A stretch of DNA of 64,000 nt from Seribacter sp963934295 (lineage in GTDB: Bacteria > Verrucomicrobiota > Verrucomicrobiia > Opitutales > Seribacteraceae). The DNA lies in NCBI GenBank assembly GCA_963934295.1, contig CAWVXY010000018.1:1-64000 (forward strand), given 5' to 3'. The position numbers were made by a program, and so were the translations under genes. The notes beneath the pieces were generated by a model that saw nothing but the letters and a program-made list of their open reading frames with translations, did no database searches and was not told the origin of the DNA. Each line of letters opens with the position of its first letter. The stretch's first letter is position 1. Positions 56,503-64,000 of the stretch are shown piece after piece.

Positions 56503-57477
56503 ATGAAAGTATTGCTAACCACCACATCTTTTCAAGACACGCCCGGTCCCCATCATGACAAACTTAAGGAGGCAGGCTTCGAGCTTGTTTGCGAACGTGG
56601 TCCGTTAACAGAGGATCGAATGCTTGACTTGGTTGGGGATATAGATGCCTTTATCTGTGGAGACGACGAGATTACCCGGGCTGTGGTTGACCGGGCATTA
56701 CCTAAGTTGAAAGTTATTTCCAAGTACGGTATTGGTTTAGATAAAATTGATGTTGATTATGTGACCGAGCAAAAAATTCCCCTTACATTCTGTCCCGGAG
56801 TGAACCATACCACGGTGGCGGAACATACTTTCGCTCTGCTTCTCGCTTTGTCCCGTCAATTAATTACGGAAGCGAATCACTGTGCTGCCGGGGAATGGGT
56901 GCGTTTGACCGGTAATGAAATTATGGGGAAAACCATCTCGATTATTGGGATGGGACGAATTGGTAAGGAGGTCGCGATTCGGGCCAATGCATTTGAAATG
57001 AATGTGGTTGGGTTTGATCTTTATTGGGACGATGACTTTGCTAACCAGTATAAAGTTAAACGCTGTGAAAGTATTGAGGATGCATTGAGTCTTGGCGATG
57101 TGGTCAGTCTCCATGTTAATTTGACTGAAGAGACTCGTGATTTAATAAATAAGCAAAGTATTACCCGAATGAAAAACGGTGTGATTATTCTTAACTGTGC
57201 ACGGGGTGAGATCGTAAATACTGACGATCTAGCACATGCATTGAATGAAGGAATTGTGGGTGGGTATGGTGCTGATGTATTGGATGTGGAACCCCCTCCT
57301 TCAGATCATCCTTTGCTAGGTGCAAAGAACACTGTTATAACTCCGCATATCGGATCCCGGACCTATGAGTCTGTGCAAAGGCAGGCCGGAATGGCTGCAG
57401 ATAATTTAATTCTCGCCCTGCAAGGGGAAGCACCCTGTGCTCAGGCAAATGATGTACCGGTAACTAAACATTGCTGA
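56503..57477 (+). CDS. D-2-hydroxyacid dehydrogenase, SerA-like
   Basis: A 324-residue NAD-dependent dehydrogenase. The Rossmann motif is SIIGMGRIGKEVAIRANAFE. The catalytic residues are Arg in LNCARGEIVNTDDLAHAL, Glu in GADVLDVEPPPSDHPLLG and His in VITPHIGSRTYES. VNHTTVAEHTFALLLALSRQ is a family hallmark. No ACT domain is present, so this is not a regulated serine-pathway enzyme. As the first gene of a sugar-acid operon it probably acts on a 2-hydroxy or 2-keto sugar acid. Confidence 0.9.
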   Translation: MKVLLTTTSFQDTPGPHHDKLKEAGFELVCERGPLTEDRMLDLVGDIDAFICGDDEITRAVVDRALPKLKVISKYGIGLDKIDVDYVTEQKIPLTFCPGVNHTTVAEHTFALLLALSRQLITEANHCAAGEWVRLTGNEIMGKTISIIGMGRIGKEVAIRANAFEMNVVGFDLYWDDDFANQYKVKRCESIEDALSLGDVVSLHVNLTEETRDLINKQSITRMKNGVIILNCARGEIVNTDDLAHALNEGIVGGYGADVLDVEPPPSDHPLLGAKNTVITPHIGSRTYESVQRQAGMAADNLILALQGEAPCAQANDVPVTKHC

Positions 57478-57508
57478 ACTAATTCTTAAAACCAAACCCG
57501 CCCGTATT

Positions 57509-58609
57509 ATGAATCAAAACGAAGAAACTTTCTATATTGTACCCGAGGGTACCCATAACTCTCTGGTAGAACAGGCGTATGCCAAGCGAGGGTTTGATCA
57601 GGATGAGTGCTCGGCTGCGGCACGTTTTTCCTCCTACGCCACCCATCATGGGATACGCACTCATAATGCATTGAAAGCTTTGCATCTGGATGATTTATTT
57701 GGATCAAAGGCAGGGGGGTGTAAACCTTCCGCTTCGATCATTAAAAAAGAAAGCCGTTTTGCGGCCTCTCAGGTTTGGGACTGTCAATACAAATTGGGGC
57801 AGGCTACGGCTTATGAAGCGATGGATGCCTGTATCGAACTTGCTGATCAATATGGAATTGGCCAGATCTCGGTGGATCATGCATTTCATTATCTTTGGGG
57901 TGGTGGATATGTTATGGAAGCGGCAAAGAAGGGATATATTGCATATACTAATTGTACTGCCGCTATTACCGAAGTGGTTCCCTTTATGGGGAGTAACCCG
58001 ACATTGGGAACCAATCCGCATTCCTGGGGCTTTCCCACAACCGAGGCTCTGGGGTTTCCTATTGTGATTGACTGGGCCACTTCGGTTATTGCCATGGGGC
58101 GTGTGCAGCAACTCAAGAGGGAAGGGAAGACCCTTCCTCCAGGTGCTGCAGTTGACTCAGATGGTAACGAGACCACAGACCCGAATCAGGTTGCCGCCTT
58201 GAAACCTTTTGGTGCTCACAAGGGATATGGTTTATCATTGATCAACGAGTTGGTTGCCGGATTTATAGGTGCCTCTAAGCCCACTTTGCGTAGTAAACAT
58301 TTGGATGATGGGGACAAACACACCCCCAATTTTTATTTTCAGGTTATTCATCCTGAAGCATTGAGTAGTGGTGCCTTCGCTCATGGGCGGAATCAGTCTG
58401 AAAACATAAAAGTCGTACTTGATGATATTTTAGGAGAAGGAAATGAGAATTGTATTATACCCGGACAAATTGAAGCCAAGTTTGCCAAATTATCCGAACA
58501 GGCAGGTGGGCTTCTTTTTTCTGAAAAAGAAATTGAGGAATTTAATCATATTGCTGAAGAATGTGGAGCCGAGCCTTGGCAGATGAGTGACTTTCAAACC
58601 AGTGAATAA
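57509..58609 (+). CDS. Malate/L-lactate dehydrogenase-type (Ldh-2, YlbC/YiaK) oxidoreductase
   Basis: A 366-residue enzyme of the NAD(P)-dependent Ldh-2 family, unrelated to classical lactate dehydrogenases. Visible segments are ARFSSYATHHGIRTHNALKA (the catalytic His region), GCKPSASIIKKES, GQISVDHAFHYLWGGGYVME, ALGFPIVIDWATSVIAMGRV and PFGAHKGYGLSLINELVAGF. Family members include 2,3-diketo-L-gulonate and ureidoglycolate enzymes. In this operon a sugar-acid reductase or dehydrogenase is the likely role, possibly acting in sequence with the preceding dehydrogenase. Confidence 0.9.
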   Translation: MNQNEETFYIVPEGTHNSLVEQAYAKRGFDQDECSAAARFSSYATHHGIRTHNALKALHLDDLFGSKAGGCKPSASIIKKESRFAASQVWDCQYKLGQATAYEAMDACIELADQYGIGQISVDHAFHYLWGGGYVMEAAKKGYIAYTNCTAAITEVVPFMGSNPTLGTNPHSWGFPTTEALGFPIVIDWATSVIAMGRVQQLKREGKTLPPGAAVDSDGNETTDPNQVAALKPFGAHKGYGLSLINELVAGFIGASKPTLRSKHLDDGDKHTPNFYFQVIHPEALSSGAFAHGRNQSENIKVVLDDILGEGNENCIIPGQIEAKFAKLSEQAGGLLFSEKEIEEFNHIAEECGAEPWQMSDFQTSE

Positions 58610-58627
58610 ATTTCAAAAATTAATATT

Positions 58628-59725
58628 ATGAGCCTAGAAATAAAACCAAAATCTGATTGCCGATATGATCTCCTGTCTCTTGGTGAAGTCATGCTTCGTC
58701 TCGATCCGGGCGAGGGTCGAATAAGGACCGCCCGGAATTTTTCAGCGTGGGAAGGGGGAGGGGAATATAATGTTGCCCGTGGTCTTCGCCGATGCTTCGG
58801 AATGGATACGGGAGTAGTGACCGCTTTTGCCGATAACGAGATTGGTCGATTGATCGAGGATTTTATCTTACAGGGTGGGGTGGATACTTCACTGGTAAAA
58901 TGGATTCCCTATGATGGATTAGGGCGAGATGTAAGAAATGGTTTAAATTTTACTGAGCGCGGATTCGGAATACGGGGAGCGGTTGGAGTGCCTGATCGAG
59001 GACTTACTGCAGCTTCTCAGTTAAAGGTCGGAGATGTTGACTGGGACGAAATTTTTGGGAACCAGGGTGTTCGCTGGTTTCACACCGGGGGAATATTTGC
59101 CGCCCTCTCTGAGTCCACGGCAGAAGTCACTGCCGAAGCCGTACAGTCCGCACAAAAATATGGCACCGTGGTTTCCTACGATTTGAATTACCGCCCATCC
59201 CTTTGGAAATCAATCGGAGGGATTCAGAAAGCACAGGAAGTGAACCGAGCAATTGCCCGAAATGTGGATGTGATGATTGGAAACGAGGAAGACTTTACCG
59301 CTTGTCTTGGATTTGAAGTGGAAGGGGTGGACGAAGCGATTTCTAGTATTGAAGTGGATAGCTTTAAGAAAATGATCACCCAGGTTGTAGAGGAATTCCC
59401 TAATTTTAAGGCAACCGCGACCACTCTTAGGACAGTTAAGACTGCGACCCTAAATGACTGGGGTGCCATTTGCTGGCAGGGGGGGAGTTTTTATGAGGCT
59501 ATTCATCGTCCCGATCTTGAGATTATGGACCGGGTTGGAGGTGGAGACAGTTTTGCATCGGGATTGATTTACGGATTTCTTCAGGGGCATGCCGGGGATC
59601 AGGCAGTAAATTACGGAGCAGCCCATGGTGCATTAGCGATGACCACTCCGGGAGATACTTCCATGGTCACCGTAGCGGATGTTAAAAAAGTAATGAGTGG
59701 TGGTGGTGCCCGGGTGGTAAGATAA
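58628..59725 (+). CDS. PfkB-family sugar kinase, KDG-kinase-like
   Basis: A 365-residue ribokinase-family protein. It starts LLSLGEVMLRLDPGEGRIRT, with the substrate-binding GGGEYNVARGLRRCFGMDTG. The catalytic base and anion hole are in DRVGGGDSFASGLIYGFLQG. The middle insertion (about 230-270) is longer than in minimal PfkB proteins. Similarity and operon partners favour 2-dehydro-3-deoxygluconate or a related keto-deoxy sugar acid as substrate. It lies 18 bases after the Ldh-2 gene. Confidence 0.9.
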   Translation: MSLEIKPKSDCRYDLLSLGEVMLRLDPGEGRIRTARNFSAWEGGGEYNVARGLRRCFGMDTGVVTAFADNEIGRLIEDFILQGGVDTSLVKWIPYDGLGRDVRNGLNFTERGFGIRGAVGVPDRGLTAASQLKVGDVDWDEIFGNQGVRWFHTGGIFAALSESTAEVTAEAVQSAQKYGTVVSYDLNYRPSLWKSIGGIQKAQEVNRAIARNVDVMIGNEEDFTACLGFEVEGVDEAISSIEVDSFKKMITQVVEEFPNFKATATTLRTVKTATLNDWGAICWQGGSFYEAIHRPDLEIMDRVGGGDSFASGLIYGFLQGHAGDQAVNYGAAHGALAMTTPGDTSMVTVADVKKVMSGGGARVVR

Positions 59726-59743
59726 TTAAGAAAATAATATTTT

Positions 59744-60559
59744 ATGAAAAACTTATTTGAAGTAACAGGAAAAGTGGTGGTGGTTACCGGTGCAACCGGA
59801 ATTCTCGCCGGTGGAACAGCAAAGTATCTTCAGGAACAGGGTGCCAAGGTTGTTTATGTGGGACGAAATCAGAAAAAAGTTGATGCCGTGATGGAAGAGG
59901 CAAGGAAGATTTCTGATCATTGCCTTGGTGTAACTACGGATGTTTTGGATGAAGATGGATTAAATGCCGGATACGAAAAAGTAATCAATCAGTTCGGTCG
60001 GGTGGACGCACTTATCAATGGGGCTGGTGGAAATATGCCTGGTGCTACGATTGGTCCGGATAAGGAAATATTTGATTTGGATATCGAAGATTACAGCCGG
60101 GTAATGGATTTAAATTTGAAAGGCTCGGTGTTGCCCACTTTGACTTTCGCAAAGGCATTTAAGGAGCAGGGGAATGGATCGGTGATCAATTTTTCTTCTA
60201 TGTCTTCGGGCCAGGCTCTTACCCGGGTTCTTGGATATTCAAATGCAAAAGCTGCCATTGATAATTTTACCAGATGGATGGCAACGGAGATGGCTCTTAA
60301 ATATGGAGATGGGGTACGGGTAAATGCAGTGGCCCCCGGCTTTTTTATTTCCAATCAAAACCGGGCACTTTTACTAAAGGAGGACGGTAGTTTTACTGAG
60401 CGTGGACAACAGGTGATTAATAAAACTCCATTCAGACGATTTGGAGAACAGGAAGAAATTTATGGAACGATTCATTATCTTCTTTCGGACGCCGCTTCTT
60501 TCGTTACTGGAACCGTAGCGGCAGTAGATGGTGGCTTTTCTTGTTTCTGCGGGGTCTAG
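59744..60559 (+). CDS. SDR-family sugar-acid oxidoreductase, mannonate-dehydrogenase-like
   Basis: A 271-residue classical SDR. The cofactor motif is VVVTGATGILAGGTAKYLQE, with NGAGGNMPG, the catalytic Ser in SVINFSSMSSGQALTRV, and the YxxxK pair in GYSNAKAAIDNFTRWMATEM. The end has YLLSDAASFVTGTVAAVDGG. The pattern fits the SDR D-mannonate oxidoreductase/gluconate 5-dehydrogenase group. It could interconvert fructuronate and mannonate before dehydration to KDG; no dehydratase or KDPG aldolase is in the window. Confidence 0.9.
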   Translation: MKNLFEVTGKVVVVTGATGILAGGTAKYLQEQGAKVVYVGRNQKKVDAVMEEARKISDHCLGVTTDVLDEDGLNAGYEKVINQFGRVDALINGAGGNMPGATIGPDKEIFDLDIEDYSRVMDLNLKGSVLPTLTFAKAFKEQGNGSVINFSSMSSGQALTRVLGYSNAKAAIDNFTRWMATEMALKYGDGVRVNAVAPGFFISNQNRALLLKEDGSFTERGQQVINKTPFRRFGEQEEIYGTIHYLLSDAASFVTGTVAAVDGGFSCFCGV

Positions 60560-60575
60560 TATTTCGTTTTTTTTG

Positions 60576-61622
60576 ATGAAACCAAAGTATTATTCAACCG
60601 CTGAATTAGCAGAGAAAACAGGAACTTCCAGGCAGGTTATATCTGCGATTATAAACGAGAAATGGAAGGAAAAAAGAATTTCTCAGGCTACTTATGAACG
60701 GATTAAGGAGACGATGGATGAACTTGGATTCGTACCTGACCGAACCGCCACATCTCTCAAAAAGGATAGTCGTAAAAAAGTTGGAATTCTTTGTCATGGT
60801 CCTTTGTATTCTCATATATTAACCGCAATTGAAAAATTGAACCATCATTTCCTTGATCAGGAGATTCCCGTGGAAATGCATATCAGTGCAGAAGGTGGAT
60901 TGGCGGACGGGTTAAGAGATTTAATGGGGCAGCGTGTGGAGAGCCTTATTATTCTGCTCAGTCCAATGACTCGTAATTTTGGTGAAGTCGATTTAAGAAA
61001 CCCTTCACTCTTAAAGCTTCTTCGGGTTGTACCCAGTATTATTTATAATTTCCCATTTGGAATACATGAAGAATCCCTGGAAAAGGAATTGATTAAAGGA
61101 GGCACTCAGTTGATTGGTTTTTTTAAGGATAATGCATACATTCAGTTTTTTAAAAGTCTTCCCCATCCGAAGAAATGCCGTTTACTTGTTGATGATAAGA
61201 TTTTTTCTCTGTTTAGGGCAGGGACTCCAATAAGCAAAGTCTGTGAAGATTTTGACCGCGTGGATACATATCCCAACCCTCAAAATGAGAAACTTGATCA
61301 GAATCCTTTTTTAATGGGAGAAAAACTCGCTCATTTATTACTGCCTAAAATTCAGGAGCATAGATATGATTTTATCGTTACCTCGTCCGATCGAATTGCC
61401 CAGGGAATGGCTACTGTTCTGAACGAGGCTGGATTGAAGATACCCAAGGACATCAATTTACTAGGGTTTGATAAAATAAATTCTCTTCCTTATTTTAAAC
61501 ATTCTTTGCCCACTATTGAAGTGCCTATACAAGCTATGATTGACGCCCTTCTTGGTACTCTTGCTAAAAGACTTTCCTGTGGGAGTGCCATTAAAGTGGA
61601 AGCAAAATTCGTAAATTTCTGA
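60576..61622 (+). CDS. LacI-family transcriptional regulator
   Basis: About 348 residues. The N-terminal helix-turn-helix is YYSTAELAEKTGTSRQVISA, with the LacI hinge region YERIKETMDELGFVPDRTAT. A periplasmic-binding-protein-like ligand domain follows (KVGILCHGPLYSH, then IVTSSDRIAQGMATVLNEAG and DINLLGFDKINSLPYFKHSL). It is the last gene of the sugar-acid operon and probably represses it until a pathway sugar acid binds. The ATG at 60576 is preferred; an in-frame ATG at 60528 lies inside the SDR gene. Confidence 0.93.
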   Translation: MKPKYYSTAELAEKTGTSRQVISAIINEKWKEKRISQATYERIKETMDELGFVPDRTATSLKKDSRKKVGILCHGPLYSHILTAIEKLNHHFLDQEIPVEMHISAEGGLADGLRDLMGQRVESLIILLSPMTRNFGEVDLRNPSLLKLLRVVPSIIYNFPFGIHEESLEKELIKGGTQLIGFFKDNAYIQFFKSLPHPKKCRLLVDDKIFSLFRAGTPISKVCEDFDRVDTYPNPQNEKLDQNPFLMGEKLAHLLLPKIQEHRYDFIVTSSDRIAQGMATVLNEAGLKIPKDINLLGFDKINSLPYFKHSLPTIEVPIQAMIDALLGTLAKRLSCGSAIKVEAKFVNF

Positions 61623-61790
61623 TTAATTTACCCGTTGGGTGTATTTGCCTAATCGGTTATTTTCTTCACTTGTTGGTAAATTCTATGAAATAAGAAATAT
61701 TATATATATTTTCATTAAGCAGAAGGAATTACCCAAGTTTTAAGGTTGTAATTTAACACTTTTTTTTTGTTATAATTAATTACCTAATTT

Positions 61791-62651
61791 ATGAGTACTG
61801 TTGATCAATTTGAGAGCGTTTTTAAGGCTGCGGCTAAATCCACTTACCTTCATGAACACCCGCCTTTGAATAAAGTTTTGCTTGTTTCCGATTTGGGGCA
61901 GAGTGAGGCACTGCTTTACCTTAAATTGGTTCAGCAATTTTTTTCATCTATTCTAGCAGGGGAAACGATTGAATGGATAGCCCTGTCTAAACAGGATTTT
62001 GACTCAGTCAAAGATTTGCTTGGAAAAGTCGAAGAACATAGACCAGATTTAATTATTACTTATCGAAACCTTCGAAGCGAAGCATGGCGTTGGCCATATA
62101 GTCTGGGGGAGTACTTGGATGTTTTGACACAGGTGACTACCACTCCGGTGGTTGTGCTTCCTCACCCAGATCGTGATGATTCTTCGGACTTACTTGCAAG
62201 CCCTCCTGTTAATATAATGGCGGTATCTGGTCATATGTGTGGCGAAGGAAATTTAGTTAAATACGCATCTGCTTTTACTCCAAAAGGAGGGAAATTAATT
62301 CTTAGTCATATTGAAGATAAGAGTACGCTTGAGCGTTTTTTAGATGCAATTGAAAAAATACCTGAAATTGACTCAGATGTTGCCAGGGAGAATGTACTAA
62401 ATCGATTACTTAAAGATGCGAAGGATTACTCAGAATCTGCATCGGTGGGATTAAACGAAGCCGGATTAGAGATCGAGGTGAATGTGGTTGCACAAGTTGG
62501 AAGGCGATTGGAGGATTATCGCAATCTGATCGAAGAAGGGCATGTCGATTTACTTGTTATGCGTGCCAAGGAGGATGATCAAATGGCGATGCATGGAATG
62601 GCTCATCCCTTGGCAGTTGAATTACGATCCGTCCCTATTTTGTTACTATGA
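61791..62651 (+). CDS. Universal stress protein, tandem-like
   Basis: A 286-residue protein with two UspA-like halves. The first (about 20-140) has NKVLLVSDLGQSEALLYLKL and TYRNLRSEAWRWPYSLGEYL. The second has IMAVSGHMCGEGNLVKYASA and ends RNLIEEGHVDLLVMRAKEDD, then HPLAVELRSVPILLL, close to the Usp C-terminus. The ATP-loop G2xG9xGS/T is not clear. It overlaps the transporter gene by four bases (ATGA), so it probably modulates that transporter. Confidence 0.78.
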   Translation: MSTVDQFESVFKAAAKSTYLHEHPPLNKVLLVSDLGQSEALLYLKLVQQFFSSILAGETIEWIALSKQDFDSVKDLLGKVEEHRPDLIITYRNLRSEAWRWPYSLGEYLDVLTQVTTTPVVVLPHPDRDDSSDLLASPPVNIMAVSGHMCGEGNLVKYASAFTPKGGKLILSHIEDKSTLERFLDAIEKIPEIDSDVARENVLNRLLKDAKDYSESASVGLNEAGLEIEVNVVAQVGRRLEDYRNLIEEGHVDLLVMRAKEDDQMAMHGMAHPLAVELRSVPILLL

Positions 62652-64000
62652 TTACATTTCCCGAAGTTTTAGCTGTTTCCAATCATTCCGTCAGTTCTGG
62701 CGTAACCTACATATTTTTTGGCTTGTTGGTCTGCATGGTTTTGTGCCTGGCTTTGGAGGAGAAGATACATGCAAAGAAATCGGTTATTGTTGGATTATTT
62801 TCGATTGTTGCTCTTTTTCTTGGAGCCTGGTTTCACCTTCTTCCATTTGAAGATGTTAGTAATCTCGTTATTGGGGGGCACAAGATTTCCCTACCCGTCT
62901 ATATTCCGGGCGTTGATTGGGAAGTAATCGCGATCATTCTTGGATCCTCTCTTTTTGTCGATGTTACAAGTAAGTCCGGCCTGTTTACATGGGTGGCTGT
63001 TAAATTGACAAAGCTTTCAACAGGTGATCCCCTCCGCCTCCTTATTTTGTATGGAGTTATGACAGTAGTGTTTTCTGCAGTGCTTAATAATGTGACCGCA
63101 ATGATTATCGTGGGTTCTCTGACCGGGGTTTCTCTCAAAAAATTAAATCAGTCTGAAAAACTTCTTGGTTTTTTACTGGTCGAAGGATTGCTGACTAATA
63201 TTGGTGGGTTGCTTACATTGATTTCTTCTGTGCCTAATATTATTGTGGGAAAAACAGCAGGTATTGAGTTTGTTGACTTTTTTATTAAGGCAGCCCCCTA
63301 TGTTGTTGTAGCAACTTTTGTAACTTTATGGATGGGTGCAAAGCTTTTTAAAATTCAATCTCTAAAGACTGAGGATGAGCGTACTTCTGCAAAAATATTA
63401 ATTGCGGGATTTGATGAAAACGAGGGAATTGAATCGCCTGGTTTCTTTCGTTTTGGGGCATTGATGACTTTTGTGTTTATTGGAACAGTTGCCATGACAT
63501 CACAATTACCCGTGGTGAAGGACTTGGGCTTGGGCTTTGTCGCTTTGGCTTTTGCCGGGATTATGTTGGTCCGTTTCAAATCGGTGGCTGATCGTTTTTA
63601 CAAGGCGATTGACTGGGATCTACTCTTTTTCTTTGTTTGCCTATTCGCTGTGATTAATGTCATGGAACATGCATTAGTGCTTAATTTAATCGGTGATTGG
63701 CTTAAGCCTATTCTTGGATTGGGCGATTCTGCCGGTCCAGCAGCCCTATTGGTTGCCTCAGCCGCGGCCAGTTCGGTCACAGATAATATTCCCCTGGCTG
63801 CAATGTTGGCTAAAATACTCGGAGGGATACCAGAAATGGCTTCCAATCCAGATAGTCCTTATTGGTGGGCGGTAATTTTTGGTTCAAACTTGGGTGGTAA
63901 TATTACCCCAATCGGGTCAGCATCCACTTTGGTTTCGGTAACCATTATTCATAAATACGGATTGAAACTTTCTTTTGCCGGCTTTGTAAAAGTGGCACTT
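62648..64000 (+). CDS. ArsB/NhaD/P-protein-like membrane transporter, C-terminus beyond window
   Basis: An open frame of 451 codons runs to the window edge without a stop, beginning MITFPEVLAVSNHSVSSGVT. It has at least ten membrane helices. The ion-transporter superfamily motifs are in order: VLNNVTAMIIVGSLTGVSLK, LTNIGGLLTLISSVPNIIVG, SVTDNIPLAAMLAKILGG and SNLGGNITPIGSASTLVSVT. The twin NNV and DN elements are typical of ArsB, NhaD and P-protein. Likely a sodium/proton antiporter, but an anion or metalloid exporter is possible. It starts within the Usp stop codon. Confidence 0.92.
   Translation, partial: MITFPEVLAVSNHSVSSGVTYIFFGLLVCMVLCLALEEKIHAKKSVIVGLFSIVALFLGAWFHLLPFEDVSNLVIGGHKISLPVYIPGVDWEVIAIILGSSLFVDVTSKSGLFTWVAVKLTKLSTGDPLRLLILYGVMTVVFSAVLNNVTAMIIVGSLTGVSLKKLNQSEKLLGFLLVEGLLTNIGGLLTLISSVPNIIVGKTAGIEFVDFFIKAAPYVVVATFVTLWMGAKLFKIQSLKTEDERTSAKILIAGFDENEGIESPGFFRFGALMTFVFIGTVAMTSQLPVVKDLGLGFVALAFAGIMLVRFKSVADRFYKAIDWDLLFFFVCLFAVINVMEHALVLNLIGDWLKPILGLGDSAGPAALLVASAAASSVTDNIPLAAMLAKILGGIPEMASNPDSPYWWAVIFGSNLGGNITPIGSASTLVSVTIIHKYGLKLSFAGFVKVAL

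Overview
This window looks like the chromosome of an aerobic, probably marine or aquatic member of the PVC superphylum, most likely Verrucomicrobiota (Opitutia-like). The inference rests on gene content: two secreted beta-propellers sharing a QWRGPNRDG-type motif, a DUF6268 outer-membrane protein, a DUF1080 protein beside Gfo/Idh/MocA and TIM-barrel isomerase genes, an azurin and a cupredoxin beside a sorbosone-dehydrogenase-like propeller, a 2167-residue macroglobulin-like protein and an ALDH16-type double aldehyde dehydrogenase. Base composition is moderate (low-to-mid 40s % GC by eye). I saw no rRNA, tRNA, CRISPR array, transposase or phage gene. Layout: (1) 1-830, a RelB/RelE-type toxin-antitoxin pair bracketed by copies of an imperfect hairpin repeat. 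(2) 836-9574, a tight nine-gene leftward operon that begins with a sigma-70 family factor and encodes a fatty-acid desaturase, a flavin oxidoreductase, DUF1365, cyclopropane-fatty-acid synthase, DUF2878, DUF1295, a second CFA/coclaurine-type methyltransferase and a secreted propeller. Stop/start overlaps or gaps of a few bases link every gene. (3) 9750-18067, DNA repair: a nuclease-ligase pair, an animal-type (6-4)-like photolyase, a class I CPD photolyase with an overlapping SDR gene, and a UmuD-UmuC pair preceded by a 23-bp dyad. (4) 18082-29250, more stress functions: glutathione peroxidase, SOUL protein, AlkB-like dioxygenase, pirin, HDOD protein, renalase-like flavoprotein, SRPBCC and DUF2071 proteins, and an ECF sigma factor with a large soluble putative anti-sigma factor. 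Regions 2-4 read as one light and photo-oxidative damage island: remodel membrane lipid, remove peroxides, repair UV and alkyl damage, all under two dedicated sigma factors. (5) 29448-38112, a MORN-like lipoprotein, a sodium/alanine symporter between hairpin repeats, and the giant macroglobulin-like protein. (6) 38222-44062, a divergent nucleoside salvage locus (ALDH16-DeoC one way; Cdd-DeoA-Upp the other), followed by malate:quinone oxidoreductase. (7) 45603-49478, a copper-protein locus flanked by two paralogous tiny proteins. (8) 49721-51520 RecQ. (9) 51767-61622, carbohydrate use: a secreted clan GH-A-like hydrolase, a 3-keto-glycoside-type trio, and a sugar-acid operon (two dehydrogenases, KDG-type kinase, SDR) ending in a LacI regulator, with palindromes in the central divergent promoter. 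(10) 61791-64000, a universal stress protein translationally coupled to an ArsB/NhaD-like membrane transporter that runs off the window. Most product names come from recognising family motifs by eye, without database searches. Substrate-level claims are inference.
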